This document shows positions 32,686 to 45,403 of a stretch of 64,000 bases of DNA, one piece after another. The position numbers and the translations under genes were made by a program. The notes beneath the pieces are model-generated. The model had not been told where the DNA came from. It was given only the letters and a program-made list of their open reading frames with translations, and did no database searches. Location of the stretch: positions 58,815,092 through 58,879,091 of the forward strand of contig JAVIAB010000101.1 of NCBI GenBank assembly GCA_032433765.1, read 5' to 3'. The DNA comes from Megaustenia siamemsis. Taxonomy: Eukaryota; Mollusca; Gastropoda; Stylommatophora; Ariophantidae. Numbering within the stretch: the stretch's first letter is position 1; each line of letters begins with the position of its first letter.

Positions 32686-33184
32686 GCGATCAAGACTCAA
32701 TCAGAGTAGGATTACAGACTATATCATGAAGTCAGCTGTCTGTTTAAGGGAACGATTGTCCCATATAGTTTCTCTTCCAGGGAGGTGGGCGTGGACCACG
32801 TAGCTCTTCTCGGGTCTGTGTACTAGGACAATCCTGTAGAACATGTTTTGTAATCATATTGTCCAGTGTACAGTGGCATAGGCTGGTTGTAACTATTTTG
32901 AATTTGGTGAACATGTGATTTCTCATTCTATTGTGGCCAGTGCGTAGACGAAATATGATGAATTGATCCCTCCTTGATAGTTGATGGTATCCGTCATTCT
33001 CGTTATGCTTTGGGTGTTCTCGTTTCCATTGTTCATGGAACTGTCCTTTGAGGATGGATTTGGCTTCATCATAACTGAGCGGATGGTTCTCTTGTGGTAA
33101 TCTCCCTCTCTCTTTAGCTAATTTGTCTGCGCGTTCGTTCCCGTGTATTTTATAGTGTGATGGTATCCACTGAATAACTACTCA
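32645..33184 (-). mobile_element. 5'-truncated LINE, RNase H C-terminus, (AG)n tail, 11-bp TSD
   Basis: GAATGCCATTC occurs at 32,634-32,644 and 33,185-33,195. The 540-bp insertion between them is on the minus strand and ends in an (AG)n tail (seen as TC repeats at 32,646-32,685). One nearly continuous frame encodes the end of a LINE RNase H: QWIPSHYKIHGNERADKLAK, then FRLRTGHNRMRNHMFTKFKI, CHC, KHVLQDCPSTQTREELRG. The final GREThLW-type tail follows with minor frameshifts. The LRTGHNR...C-x-C...H-x-L-x-x-CP pattern is the recognised end of Jockey/I-group LINE ORF2 proteins. The truncation point lies within RNase H. Confidence 0.9.
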
Positions 33185-33399
33185 GAATGCCATTCAGGTT
33201 TGAAATCACTTCAATATACATAAAGACATTCATAACAATGCGGTGCTGCAGTAATGCTAATGATAAGGTTGTTGTTGTTTTTGTAATAGGAGGGAGGCAT
33301 CATTATGTAGATAATAGAGAACGCACAATAATTCCACGTTGCGGCCGATAGCAGCCTTCTGTAAGAATCATTAATAAAAAAAAACAAAGAAAATAGGAA

Positions 33400-33950
33400 C
33401 ATAGAAAGCAAAATTAAATGATTTACTTTATTAATTTTAAAGCCTAGGAAAATGGAACAGAGGTAAAGCTATTTGTAAAAAGCGTGTGTGGGTGGGTGTG
33501 TGCTAAACAAGAACGGTCATAAGGAAGGAAATGTTGGGAAGTGTGTGTTTATATATAGAGACACCATGTTTTCCTTTCATTTCTTCTTAGTCATTTAATG
33601 ATTTCCGGTACATGAAACTCACCGATTGAGCAAAAGTGAATAGTTTGAAGTTGTAATGATTTCCTATGTATCTGTTGCAACTTGTTTCACAGCCTCTGCA
33701 TAGACCGATGTTACGATTCGTCGCATTCTTAAATCGTAAACCTAATATTAGTGTGCATGTCTTTCTGCATTGATTTTATTTCACTTGAAGATGCCTTGTC
33801 TTGATATATGTTGTATTATATGTTATATGATCCTTTCATCACTTTCCACAAGCATTTATAATATTTTTAAAATTAATAGTCTCCTACAGTCATTGACGAC
33901 TTTGGATTTTTTTTTCTTATCAAGTTTTCGCTTTTTCTATGAATCTGTCT
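33400..33950. other. Non-coding, nothing recognised
   Basis: AT-rich. Short plus-strand frame at 33,770-33,964 without recognised content. Confidence 0.3.
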
Positions 33951-33954
33951 GCTT

Positions 33955-34260
33955 CTTGTTTTAGTTGGAACTTTAGAGTGTGTCTCCAAAGATTGCGGTT
34001 TGCAGCTATTTCTTCCCAGGCTGCATGATTTATGTTCGGAGTCTTCATGTCATATTTACAAATATACGTTTTGGGCGCCCACTAGTTCTCTTGCAATCTG
34101 CTAGTTGTTCTTAGAGAATAGCTTTTGATAAACGGCCATCTTTTATACGGTGTACGTGGCAAGCCAGTGTAACCTACGTTGTTTGAGCAGCGTGTTCGGG
34201 AGGCATGTTTCAGATAGGCCAGCGTGCAAGCTGTGGACGTTCCAGCAACCCAATCGTAGG
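33955..34260 (-). pseudogene. LINE ORF2 C-terminal fragment (family E)
   Basis: Minus-strand frames encode YICKYDMKTPNINHAAWEEI followed by AANRNLWRHTLKFQ, the extreme C-terminus of a widespread invertebrate LINE. A shifted upstream frame contains YKRWPFIKSYSL. The same tail architecture (W-E-x-x-A-x-x-R-x-x-W) is seen in the longer copy at 57,580-58,440. Confidence 0.65.
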
Positions 34261-34984
34261 TTAAGTTTATTGGTCGTTGATGTCTCGTGTGTGGCAGGTG
34301 TCTGCTTGTCAGGTTTTCTCTAATCCTAATACATTCAATTGGGAAAGCTGTCCGTGACTAGAGAGCAACTTAGGGGCTGCCCAGCTTCAAGCGAGCGCTC
34401 TACATCCAATAAAATCTATAGACCTCTCCCAGTGTCGGAAACAGCTCCAGACGTCATATCATACGCAAAATGAGCCGAATGATCTATAACCGGTAACTGC
34501 TTCCTCTGTTATGCCGAGACTAAAACTCATGTTTTAAAATTACTTAAATGTTAAATGAAAAGGAGGGTGAGTGGGAATGTCAAATTTATTATAACAAATC
34601 AATTCACAAAAATATTAATTGTCTGCTTATATGAGCTCGCTAGACGTGAATGTTTCATTATGTTTCTTTCCTTGATTCGTTACTTATTATTATTATTTAG
34701 AGCGTGATGCACAGTAATATTTTTCGTTGCGCATTTTGATGCGTCCCAAGATGGCGGTGTGTTTTCACAGGTTCTCTGTCAACAAAGCGTAACTTCATTC
34801 CTGTGAGCTTCTAAATACCGACAATCAAAAGCTCACGGTGTCTCCACGTGTGGAAGAGTATTTTGACTGGAGTTTGTCAGTCTACAACTTGGAAACTGGT
34901 TCTGGACCGTGCGACTGAGTGAGCGCACGTGAGTTTAAACCATCCACAGCATCGACTTTCAGCGACCAAATCAACAATGACGAC

Positions 34985-35120
34985 ATTAAGTATTCAGATA
35001 CCAACCAACACAGAACTGGATTCGCTGGACGCTGCGAGACTTGCTGAGGAGGGGATCTGAACACTTGTGGACACGTTTAGAATGCAATGATAGTGACCCG
35101 CAAATAACTCATTATCTCCA
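34985..35120 (+). pseudogene. LINE fragment related to 7,000-7,345
   Basis: The nucleotide stretch CCAACACAGAACTGGATTCG through GACCCGCAAATAACTC is the reverse-oriented relative of 7,000-7,100 and of 42,100-42,200. It ends with the same CGCAAATAACTCA 3' terminus. Confidence 0.65.
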
Positions 35121-35129
35121 TATCGTCTG

Positions 35130-35740
35130 GTTGCATAATTCCGCAATATTTCCCTAAATTTGACAAACGATTTTCTTTCCATATATATGATTAGAACATG
35201 TGTCATAGATATTGCACCGATGTTATGTTTTTGACTTGCTTTATGATCATCATTACCAGAAATATCTTTTGCAGAACTTTGCATTAACCACAGCCCGCCT
35301 GAAAGAATCTGTTTCTATCCATATCTTCCACTTCTTACGTTGTGATGTTGAAGGTCTCATTGATGTCTTGAAACCACCTTCTTCTTTGTCTGCCCCTAAT
35401 GAGTCGCCAGAACCTATGCTATCCATTATTGGAATGCTCCAAACCACTGTGTCTTTGGACGTGACCATAATATTTAAATGTTCTCTGCAGAATGGTGTTT
35501 AAGGCCAATTATTTAAATTTAATTGTGTTAATGTCTTCATTGCTCTTTTTCATTATCCAAGTTACCTTAGGGATTTTTCTGTAGCATTTTTTCCAAGGAA
35601 TATAATTTGTTTCTAGCTGTTTGCGAGATTTTCTATGTTTCATAACTGTATGTTGATATAGGAAGAAACATATAATTTTAATGTTACTGCCTTACTAGTA
35701 CTCTGTCACATGATCTTCATGACGTTTAATTTATTTTTGT
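35130..35740. other. Non-coding, nothing recognised
   Basis: Two overlapping opposite frames near 35,212-35,502 lack recognised motifs. Confidence 0.3.
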
Positions 35741-35744
35741 ATTG

Positions 35745-36300
35745 CTATTCATCATTTAGTACCGTCTTCGCACCGAAGGTTGGCTACCATGGAGTGTCAT
35801 TCCGCTCTGTCGCTTGCCTTGATGGGGCAGGTTGTTATAGGCTTGTCCATCTTTTGATGTTATTCGTTCATGTTTATCATGGCCTGCATTTGCATCTTTT
35901 ACCTTGAATATTTTCCCTTCCAAGATTACATTTTAGTAAGCTGTTGTGTCTTTTAACATGCTCACAAAATATAACTTGTCTTGTTCGAAATGTGTTTTCA
36001 GTCACTGTAGATATTGCTAAATTGATTTGCATCGTTTTCTGGCTGTCTCCATTGTTAGTTACTATAGATCCCAGATCTTCCGAGTTTGTTACAATTTCAA
36101 GTTCTTCACTTCTGATGATCATTTTGGTTTGCTGTTTGTGTTTTGTCAATGGACATTATCTTAGTTTTCCTCATGTTTAGGTAGAGGTTTAACCTTCACT
36201 GTTTTTCTAACGTACTCAATTGTCTCTTTTAATCTTTCTACACTGTTTGAGAGTAGGACTGTGACATACGCGTTCTGAGTTGCTAAATTGTCATTTATTT
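35745..36300 (-). pseudogene. LINE fragment with deleted RT catalytic box
   Basis: Minus-strand frames encode NAYVTVLLSNSVERLKETIE where RT sequences have YADDTVLL. Then comes NLYLNMRKTKIMSIDKTQTA and MIIRSEELEIVTNSEDLGSI with an internal deletion into CEHVKRHNSLLK and IQGKRCKCRP. The HVKRHNSLLK block is identical to the LINE at 21,816-23,290, so they belong to the same family. The catalytic YADD is lost through a short deletion, and the thumb region is also deleted. Confidence 0.65.
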
Positions 36301-36309
36301 TGAAAGGTT

Positions 36310-37410
36310 CGAACTTCACAAATCTGTCACTGACCTGCATCACAAATCTGTCACTAGTTGGCTTCTCAAAACAAAATGACACAAAATTAACCGACAATTT
36401 TCTCAACTCTGAAACTAGCAATATGATATTAAAGGTTACATTAATAACGAAAACAGTCATGCAGTTTAACTCATAAGCATGTTTTTTATTTATTATTTAC
36501 TTTGGCACATTGCTTAACAAAAATATCTACTTACAGTCAATTCCCGATGTATCTCCCAGGCACCCTGAGAAGACGTAGAGATTTTGTTCAGAACAAATAA
36601 AAATCATGCAAACAAATACTAAACATATTTTATTTTTTATTTGTCTGATGATTCTTAATTGTTCTTTACGTCCAGAAAAAAAATGTTGCGGCTTTACAAA
36701 AATATGAGCAACGTTTCAACCGAAGAACATCCTTCAATAGATTACGCAACACAGTTAACTCCAACTTCATAAGCAGTGACTAGACACTTATGGAATAAGT
36801 AAAATGCCAGTCATATCACCAAAATGGCCTAGCTAGAAATGACAGATATCACGTTAAGATCACCTTGGCGATCAAGCATCAAAGTAATAGGGCGAGCTTC
36901 GTATAGCAGAGACAATCACCATTATCATCATCATCAAGTACCGTGCCCACTGGCATAAACAATCACACCATTCTACAACTTTCTATTTTTACGGCTGTTA
37001 AACACATTTATAATGTTCACTTTCTTCCAAACCGCTCTCATATATTGTTGTATGGATATTTTCTCTCTGATTTCTTGTATATCTGTTTAACTCATTTTTT
37101 AATGAGTTGTCATAACATAGTCAAGCGTGAGTAAACAAATTATCATCGGCTCCTTATGATGTTAAACAATAAGCTGCCCGTTTTATTAGGCATTTCATAT
37201 TTATATATCCTCATGATATTTTAACTACCCAGGGTATTTCTAACATTTTTCTGTAAAACCATATGATGTACATCGATTTTGTTTAAAAGTTTAGAGACAC
37301 GTAAGTTGCGAAAAAAAGAAGCAGAATTAGAAGTAAAGATAATGAAAATATGATTAATGAAGAGTGTAGTATAGTTACTACAAAGAATAACACTTTGTAA
37401 TCTCTGTCTG
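36310..37410. other. Non-coding, nothing recognised
   Basis: AT-rich sequence with a short direct repeat near 36,318-36,355 (ACAAATCTGTCACT twice). Confidence 0.3.
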
Positions 37411-37414
37411 ATTT

Positions 37415-38222
37415 CATCATCAACATCATATGCCAGGTTGGCGTAGGCGATCATGACCTTCCACAATCTTCTATCTACAGTGCATCGTAACAGTTCTGTT
37501 GTTGACTGTTCTCCATGCCATGACACCAAGCTATCCAGTATATTTCTCTCTTTGTCGTTCGCGATCGCTCTTTCCTTCTATTTTGCCAGTTGTAACCAAG
37601 TATTCCAACATTCCTCTTCTCATTAAGTGCCCGAAAAATGTCGATTGTTTCTTTCTGATGTTTTTAAGGAGCTCCCTTTTTATGTTGGCCTCTTTGAGAA
37701 CTTCCTCGTTGGTCTTTTTAGCTGTCCAGGAAACTTTCAACATTCTTCAGAGAAATCCCATCTCTGTGGCCTCTAATCGTCTTTTCATTTGTTTATCTAC
37801 TGTCCATGATTAGCTTCCATAGGTCAGAACTGGTTTTATATAGCACCGATGAACTCTCTTTCTCATTTCCATTGACATTTTTGTTGCATAAGATATTTTT
37901 TTTTCATTTTCTGAAATGCTATTTTGACCTGAGCTGTTCTGCTTTTTGTTTCTGTGGTGTATCTTCCATCTGATGTTATTATTGTGCCCAAGTATTTGAT
38001 GCGTTGCACTTGTTTCAGATTTGTCCTGTTTATTTTTATGCTGCATGATGGTGAAGATTGTTTCTCCGATATGACCATTACTCCTATTTTCTTACTATTC
38101 AGACTGAGACCTTTCTTGTTGCTTTCTTTTACTATGATGTCTATCATTTCTTATAGTTCATTCTCTGTCTCTGCTATTAAGCCTGTGTCAGCAGCATATC
38201 CGAATGTTTTTTTATGTAGTGA
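37415..38222 (-). pseudogene. LINE 3' fragment, family B, with mutated RT core
   Basis: In sense order the minus strand encodes GYAADTGLIAETENEL (catalytic YADD changed to YAAD at 38,186-38,197), then EMIDIIVKESNKKGLSLNSK and QRIKYLGTIITSDGRYTTET. Next come IAFQKMKKKYLMQQ and KRELLKNIRKKQSTFFGHLM, and it ends VDRRLWKVMIAYANLAYD followed by an ATGATGTTGATGATG tail at the left edge. Several frameshifts are present. The element is truncated just upstream of the catalytic box. Confidence 0.8.
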
Positions 38223-38587
38223 CCGTTTGAAAAAGGGGAGGTAACAAGGCTAGGGAAGAGAGGGGAATTTAATGGAGGTCAAGGGGAGATAAAGCTGAGG
38301 AGTTCTTAAGAGAGGGATAGATGGAAGCATGTTGCACGGACAAGTTGATGGGTGAACTTATTCTGGAATCACAAGTTTTGGGAATAAGGGGAGCGAGGTA
38401 AGTGAGAGAAAGGACAGTTGAGTTGGGAGAGTCATTCGATTCAGGGCGTTGGTTCGGTGCGGGCGGCGTTGTGTCTATACAGCCGATTACTGTGAATATG
38501 GGGAGACGAGAGGAATTCAGACAGTTGTCCAGAACAGGTTACTATATGATGTAGTAGAGCGCTAGGTAACAGTAAGTCTCTGGAGAA

Positions 38588-38762
38588 GGATTAGAATAGA
38601 AATAGTCCTGAAGAGACTTTATTACGAAGCGGGTAGCTTCTAACAGTGCTGAGATATGTGTAATATTATTTTAGAGTCTTCTCACTGTAGCAGAATAGAA
38701 ATAGTCCTGAAGAGACTTTATTACGAAGCTGGTAGCTTTTAACAGTGCAGAGATATGTCAAT
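38588..38762 (+). repeat. About 102-bp tandem duplication
   Basis: AGAATAGAAATAGTCCTGAAGAGAC starts two copies near 38,591 and 38,693, which run through GCTTCTAACAGTGC / GCTTTTAACAGTGC to GAGATATGTC. The 44-bp array follows directly and shares the AGAATAGA core, suggesting that one grew from the other. Confidence 0.85.
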
Positions 38763-39115
38763 TAATTGTGATTGTTCTCACCATCATCAGAATAGAGACT
38801 TTTGAATTATTGTGAGTGTTCTCACCATCATCAGAATAGAGACTTTTGAATTATTGTGAGTGCTCTCATCATCATCAGAATAGAGACTTTTGAATTATTG
38901 TGAGTGCTCTCATCATCATCATAATAGAGACTTTTGAATTATTGTGAGTGCTCTCATCATCATCAGAATAGAGACTTTTGAATTATTGTGAGTGTTCTCA
39001 CCATCATCAGAATAGAGACTTTTGAATTATTGTGAGTGCTCTCACTAGCATTAGAACAGAGACTTTAGAACTATTTGTGAGTGCTCTCACTAGCACAAGT
39101 GCAGAGACTTTTGTA
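38763..39115 (+). repeat. 44-bp minisatellite, about 8 units
   Basis: The unit contains GAGACTTTTGAATTATTGTG, then AGTGCTCTCATCATCATCAG, then AATA. Starts lie at 38,795, 38,839 and so on. The last two units have diverged (CACTAGCATTAG, CACTAGCACAAG). Confidence 0.92.
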
Positions 39116-39119
39116 TTAT

Positions 39120-40830
39120 TGTGAGGGTCTCACTCATGTTAAGGAGGCGAATGATAGCATGCATCGAATGTAGTGTCAGTGTGAGAATCAAGCCAGAACG
39201 AGAGGCCATTTGGAGAGTGGTTATGGACATTGTAAATTGCATGGGATTTATTATTGTAATAAACGTTAAATTGTTGATTTCCATGATGTTGAGACATGCT
39301 TTGTCAATGCTCGCTGTGTTGTATTGTCTCGTCCTGACGAAGAACGGGTCCTTGGGTTGTCTTAAACCACAGACTTAACAGCGCGAAGTACTTCTAACGA
39401 TTAACAGGCAGTTCAAATAATCCTGGCCAGTGCAAACGACTGATGTCCAGGGGCTGGTAGAGTCTAGAAGGGACTCAGATCTCCACGAGCTTCTGTCGAC
39501 ACATCCGCAGAGGAAATTCGAGGGAGAGTCAGACTGTCATTAACGATGTGACGTGTTCTAAAGGTCAAACAGGGGGATGGCTCAGAGTTCAGCGAGCTGT
39601 CTATGTGCATGTTCTGTGCAAGGTGTGTACGGGCAAGGCTTAAGCAAATCTTTCCAGCAGTGAAGCGGAGAACCAGTCGAGGCAACACAGGCTTTAAAGG
39701 AAGGAGTCTGTACAACCGGGTCATTAAGCCTGAGATATTATTAGCTTGCTACATCATTAAGCAGGCGACATTTGGCTATTAACCGGCTACACGTTGACTT
39801 CAATTCCTTTTTTGTATACTATCTCATAATATGTTTGCTGTAAAGTGAAAACAAATCCGGCGACCGAACATAGCTTTGTCTGACTTCTTGTTTTAAAAAT
39901 TAAAATTGTCCTGTTTGGTTCTGATTTTGTAACCGCGAATGATGACACATACATATTTAGATCATAATTAAGCATGGACATGAGACGAAACAGTACTAGA
40001 CAAATTTAGCATAGTGATGACTAATAAACCATGTTGAGATATAAACCGCAGTGACTGACCAAAAGGTTGTAAACTGGGAATGACCTTAGCTGTCAGTAAG
40101 GAATGTAGAACTCATGAACTAAAGGCTAGTCACATAGTGTCAGATGGTTGGGGAGGGTCACTTGGAGTTCAGTGAGGAGTGGAGCAGTGTGTGATGTCAT
40201 TTTTATCTGGAGAAAGAATAGTTAGCAGGGAGGTAGAAGTTTAGCCAGAGAGACACGAAGATCGAGTTACTAGTTACGATGCGAACTTGACTAAATGGCC
40301 CCGCTCTGGGAAATTCCAGTTTTTGCTCGCAGTCTGTCACGAGTGGACGGAGAAAGGCAGGTAGTAAGGTTAACTGTCGGTCAAAGGACAGAAGTGTAAA
40401 AGTTAGAGGGAAGACTTGAAAGTAGGCTTCTACTTTACACTTAGACTTCGACTTAGGAACACACAGAGGTAGCCACGCTCTATGGACCGTTAGGAACTGA
40501 GATAGTCACAGAAGAACTTCAACTTAGAGAAGAGACTAGAACTAGAGAAGAAGAACTACAAGAGATGAGAATTAGAATTACAGATCAGAATTAGAAGTCG
40601 CGCACCAGAACTAGAGGACGAGAAATATAACGAGAGACGGAGAACTAGAGATAGGCACCGAGATAGCCATTGGAGAACGTTAGAAACAGAATACACAGAC
40701 GAAAGAGAGCTAGATATAGAGAGACAGCTAGAATATCCACTATAGGAATAGCTGAGGTACAATACCGACGGTAGTCGAAGCCAAGATTGTTAACAGATCG
40801 AACAAGTATCTACAGAACGCTAAGAAGGAT
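39120..40830. other. Non-coding with degenerate A/G-rich sequence on the right
   Basis: No protein motif found. The last 350 bp (about 40,480-40,800) are rich in AGAACTAGAG-like words and look like eroded simple repeat. Confidence 0.35.
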
Positions 40831-40833
40831 TGC

Positions 40834-40835
<2 letters not shown>

Positions 40836-40904
<69 letters not shown>
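40836..40904 (+). repeat. (AT)n microsatellite
   Basis: About 34 AT dinucleotides without interruption. Confidence 0.95.
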
Positions 40905-40910
<6 letters not shown>

Positions 40911-41282
40911 ATAAATGAGGACTGATTTGTAACGTACAAAGTGTGTTCATTCTTGAAAGTGTGGTGTCGTGTCAAACACCAAAAACAATTAAAACAAGGC
41001 TATACATTCGTATAGCTGCCGTTTGTTGCCAGTAAATGTTTTTTATGCCATAACATTTCAACAAAAGAGTAAAAAAAATAAAGGCCGACATAGAGAAACA
41101 CGTAAAAAAACATTAAAGCGAGAGGCGATTTCAGCTCTCTCGCGGAGATTCAGAAGCTCGCCCAGAACATAAAAGTACGGTGAGACACAACACCGATTCT
41201 GTGATAGTTCTGACCGTTGAAAGATCTCCAGACACAAAAGATCAGAATTTCTGCCGAATGTGCCGTCTTTAGCTCGAAATGA

Positions 41283-41976
<694 letters not shown>

Positions 41977-42099
41977 CTACTTCCTTTTAAATGACACATA
42001 TTTAATCCAAATTCGTAATGGGGAGATAAAGCGCATATCATTTCTTAATCGACAATATATCTATATTGTTATCTGCAACCATCATAAAATGTCAGTTAT

Positions 42100-42435
42100 T
42101 GAGTTATTTGTGGGTCATCATCATTGCATCTCAAACATGTTCACTGGGGCTCTGATCCCCTCCTCAGCAAGTCCCGCAGAGTCCTGCGACTGACGACTCT
42201 AGTTCTGTGTTTGTTAAATCTTCTTACACGCTCACTAAGTTTCTCGTTTCTGGCTGGGCCCATCATAACTCCCATCCTCTCTTTCATCCGATAGAGTGAC
42301 GTGGACTCATGGTTGTCGAAGTCCTGTGTCCTTACCACTTCCCGGCATTAATGATGACTGCCTGATCCATTGGTTAACCGTCCTCAACAAAATACCGCAG
42401 CTAGCCAATCTGTCCGCTCTTTCATTTCCCCGGAT
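42100..42435 (-). pseudogene. LINE fragment: end of RNase H plus C-terminal tail
   Basis: Minus strand: GNERADRLAAVFC (end of RNase H), then MKERMGVMMGPARNEKLSER and RRFNKHRTRVVSRRTLRDLL followed by RRGSEPQ. Homologous along its length to 7,000-7,345. The right side ends abruptly at the minisatellite that begins near 42,460. Confidence 0.7.
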
Positions 42436-42461
42436 TCCCGCATATCCTTAGACAAAGGTGA

Positions 42462-42881
42462 CCTCAAATGTAATCAACTCTTAGTACACCACTTCTTTAT
42501 ATATCTATATCGGGTACACCACTTCTGGTTCACCATTTCTCAATCAATCAACCTTCAGTACACCACTACTCTATATATCTACATCGGGTACACCACTTCT
42601 GGCTCACCACTTCTCAATCATTCAACTTTCAGTACACCACTTCTCTATATATCTACATCGGGTACACCACTTCTGGTTCACCACTTCTCAATCATTCAAC
42701 CTTCAGTACACCCCTTCTCTATATATCTACATCGCGTACACCACTTCTCTATATATCTTCTTCAGTCACACCATTTCCCATTTCCCACTTCTAGTACACG
42801 ACTTCTCTATGCACTAACTTCTAGTTCACCGCTTCTCCAATATTCAACGTCTAGTACACCTCTTCTATATTAATTCATTTC
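42462..42881 (+). repeat. Minisatellite with CACCACTTCT core, left part
   Basis: Higher-order units of about 78 bp combine CTATATATCTACATCGGGTA, CACCACTTCTGGTTCACC and ACTTCTCAATCATTCAACC. To the right they simplify to CTTCTAGTACACCACTTC. The array continues beyond the transposon at 44,998. Confidence 0.9.
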
Positions 42882-42883
42882 TA

Positions 42884-44995
42884 TAGCTTGTTTCATTACT
42901 TGTGCCCAACTTTTTAAATCGATATCTTTTCAACAGCTTGTTGTAAGTTATTCAAAATTTGCATGTAAAGTTATAATGATTAGAACCCAACAGGGAATTA
43001 ATTTCATTTTTAAATAAAAATTGGTTATTATTGTTGCTTATTTGATTTATATAAATTTATAACGACCCATTGATGTAGTCAAAACTTAATGTTTACAGTA
43101 TTTTAAGTTAAAAATAGCGAGTAAAAATCCATACACGGTACAATTGACGTGTTTGCACGCTTTTACCGTGGTTTTTTGACACAATTAGACACTTGTAAAA
43201 AACACGAGAAATTGTGTGTTCCTTTTCCGTTCATTCATAGGTGAGACGTGGAACAATAACATTTATCATGAGCCTTAAAATGAAATTCTGCAGTTTACAA
43301 AACATCGCAATAAAAATGTATGACTATTTTTGCAAAGAGGCTAAACGAGGAAGATTATTTCATTCTTTAGAAAACCCTGAGAATAGGACAAGACACATTT
43401 TGGATTTATCTAAACGGTCATTTAATCGCTGGATTCAAGCACGTGACCGTCAATGTTCCAAATATACAAAATCACAAGGAAGAGCAAACATGTTGGATAA
43501 TTTCGACAGTGAACTTATTAGAAGTGAAATTCGCAAAATGTTGGGTATCAATGAAACTGGTACAATAAGAAAATTAAAAGTATCGCTGAAAAAGAACAAC
43601 AGTATTGAAATATCAAAGTCTACATTATGGAGGAATGTGAGAGCTGCAGGCTTTACATTCAGAAAGTATTCCAATGGACGAAACATCATATGTGAGAAGC
43701 CACATATAGTAGTCATGAGAAGCAAGTACTTACGTGAAGTAAAAGAGGTGCGCAAGCAAGGTTATGATATTGTGTACTTGGATGAAACATGGATCAATGC
43801 TCACCACGCTAACCAAAGGGAATGGCAGTCATCAGATGGAAAGATTAAGAGATTAATACCTAGCAGCAAAGGACAGCGCTTGATAATTGCTCATGCAGGT
43901 AGTCGACAACATGGACTAATACAGAATGCAGAGCTCATTTTTCTTTCAAAATTCATAGACAATCGGGATTATCACTCTGAGATGAATGGTCACATATTTA
44001 GACATTGGATTGAAAATTCTGTTCTCCCATCACTAGATCGACCATCTTGCCTAATAATGGACAATGCAGCGTACCACAACATTGTTGCACTTGAAGATAA
44101 AGTCCCGACGTCATCCAGTACGAAAGATGCTATTAAGATATGGCTCACACAGGAGCACACACAATTTAATAACATGTACTTATAACCTGAATTATTATCT
44201 CTAGTAAAGCAAAAACAAAGGACAAAGATTTTTCAAATAGATAAGATTATTCAAGCGCACGGTCATATAAGTTTGAGGCTGCCACCTTACCATGCTCATT
44301 TAAATCCAATAGAACTAATCTGGGCAAAATTAAAAGGACAAGTGGCAGATTAAAATACAACATTCAAAATATGCGATGTAAAGACTCTTGCTAATCTCGC
44401 TTTATTAAATATAGACAAAGATTATTGGGCTAAATGTGAATACCACGTCTTAAAAAAGAACGAGGAATATTGGAAAAATGATGGTTTGTGGAATGTTCAA
44501 CCCCAAACAGTTATTAATTTTTTAGACTCGTCTGAATTCAGAATGAAAGTATATAGCCCCCACAATGTTGGCCCCTATATTACCTTAAATTAGTTCAACA
44601 AACGGTCCTTATCAGGACCACACAACTATGAAAATTGGACATACAGGTATACCTTGATATTATTGTCCGTCCTCGAACTGAGCAGACAATAATTCTCCTG
44701 GTGTTTTGTCTTATTAGGTTATTTCCCCATTACGGCCACGCCTTTATCTAGTGAAAATTAATCATAGACCAGCAACTACGGTAATTTCTATTATTTAGGG
44801 ACTCACAATTTACAATTTTGACAAACATCAAAGAAATTCGCCGCTTTAAGAAAACTGCAGCTGCAAGATATTTGTTAAATATACATTTAAAGGTTTTTTG
44901 CATTCTAATAACATTTGGAAAATTTCAACAGTTTTTAACAAACGTTTAGTGAGTAATAGCGTTTTGAAGTTGGGCACATGATTTGAAACGAGCTA
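42884..44995 (+). mobile_element. DDE DNA transposon, copy 2 (family D), inserted into the minisatellite
   Basis: Starts TAGCTTGTTTCATTACTTG and ends GAAACGAGCTA, flanked by TA at 42,882-42,883 and 44,996-44,997. Removing the element and one TA gives CATTTCTAGTACATCC, which matches the CTTCTAGTACACCAC core of the surrounding minisatellite. The empty site is therefore readable in the sequence. Length is 2,112 bp, almost the same as copy 1. Confidence 0.95.
43241..44530 (+). pseudogene. DDE transposase, copy 2
   Basis: The 314-codon frame 43,241-44,185 covers the likely true start MSLKMKFCSL (43,268), the helix-turn-helix region, YLDETWINAHH (Asp codon 43,781) and IMDNAAYHN (Asp codon 44,060). 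It ends at a TAA in place of a Lys codon after NNMYL. The same frame continues through LRLPPYHAHLNPIELIWAKL (Glu codon 44,312). A second TAA replaces the Glu codon after GQVAD, and a frameshift lies near the C-terminus. With no indel between 44,060 and 44,312, the spacing of 83 residues between the second Asp and the Glu is certain for this copy. It is inactive because of two stops and one frameshift. Confidence 0.88.
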
Positions 44996-44997
44996 TA

Positions 44998-45403
44998 GTA
45001 CATCCTGACCATTTATACCATCTTTCTCGATATCTACTCCTAGTACACCACTTCGCTACTTCTTGTGTACTAGTTCTATGTTATATTTCTAAATTCCTAT
45101 TTCTTATACACCTCTTCTATGTTCTACTTCTAGTACATCCCTTTTCTTTCTATCTATTTATAGTAACCACTTCCTATATATGTCCATCTATTACACCAGT
45201 TCTCCAAAAATCGACTCTAATACACCACTTCGGTATGAATCCTCAACTAGGACACCACAATTCAACTACGTGTACGCCATTGTTTGTATATCCACTTCAG
45301 GTACTCCACTTCTCTATTTGTCTACTTCCAACACAGCACATATCTATGCACTAACTTCCAGTTCACCACTTCTCTATAAATTGACATCTTCCATACCTCT
45401 TCT
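44998..45403 (+). repeat. Minisatellite with CACCACTTCT core, middle part
   Basis: Continuation of the array split by the transposon. Units are more degenerate than on the left, with CTACTTCTAGTACACC words every 30-40 bp. Confidence 0.8.
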
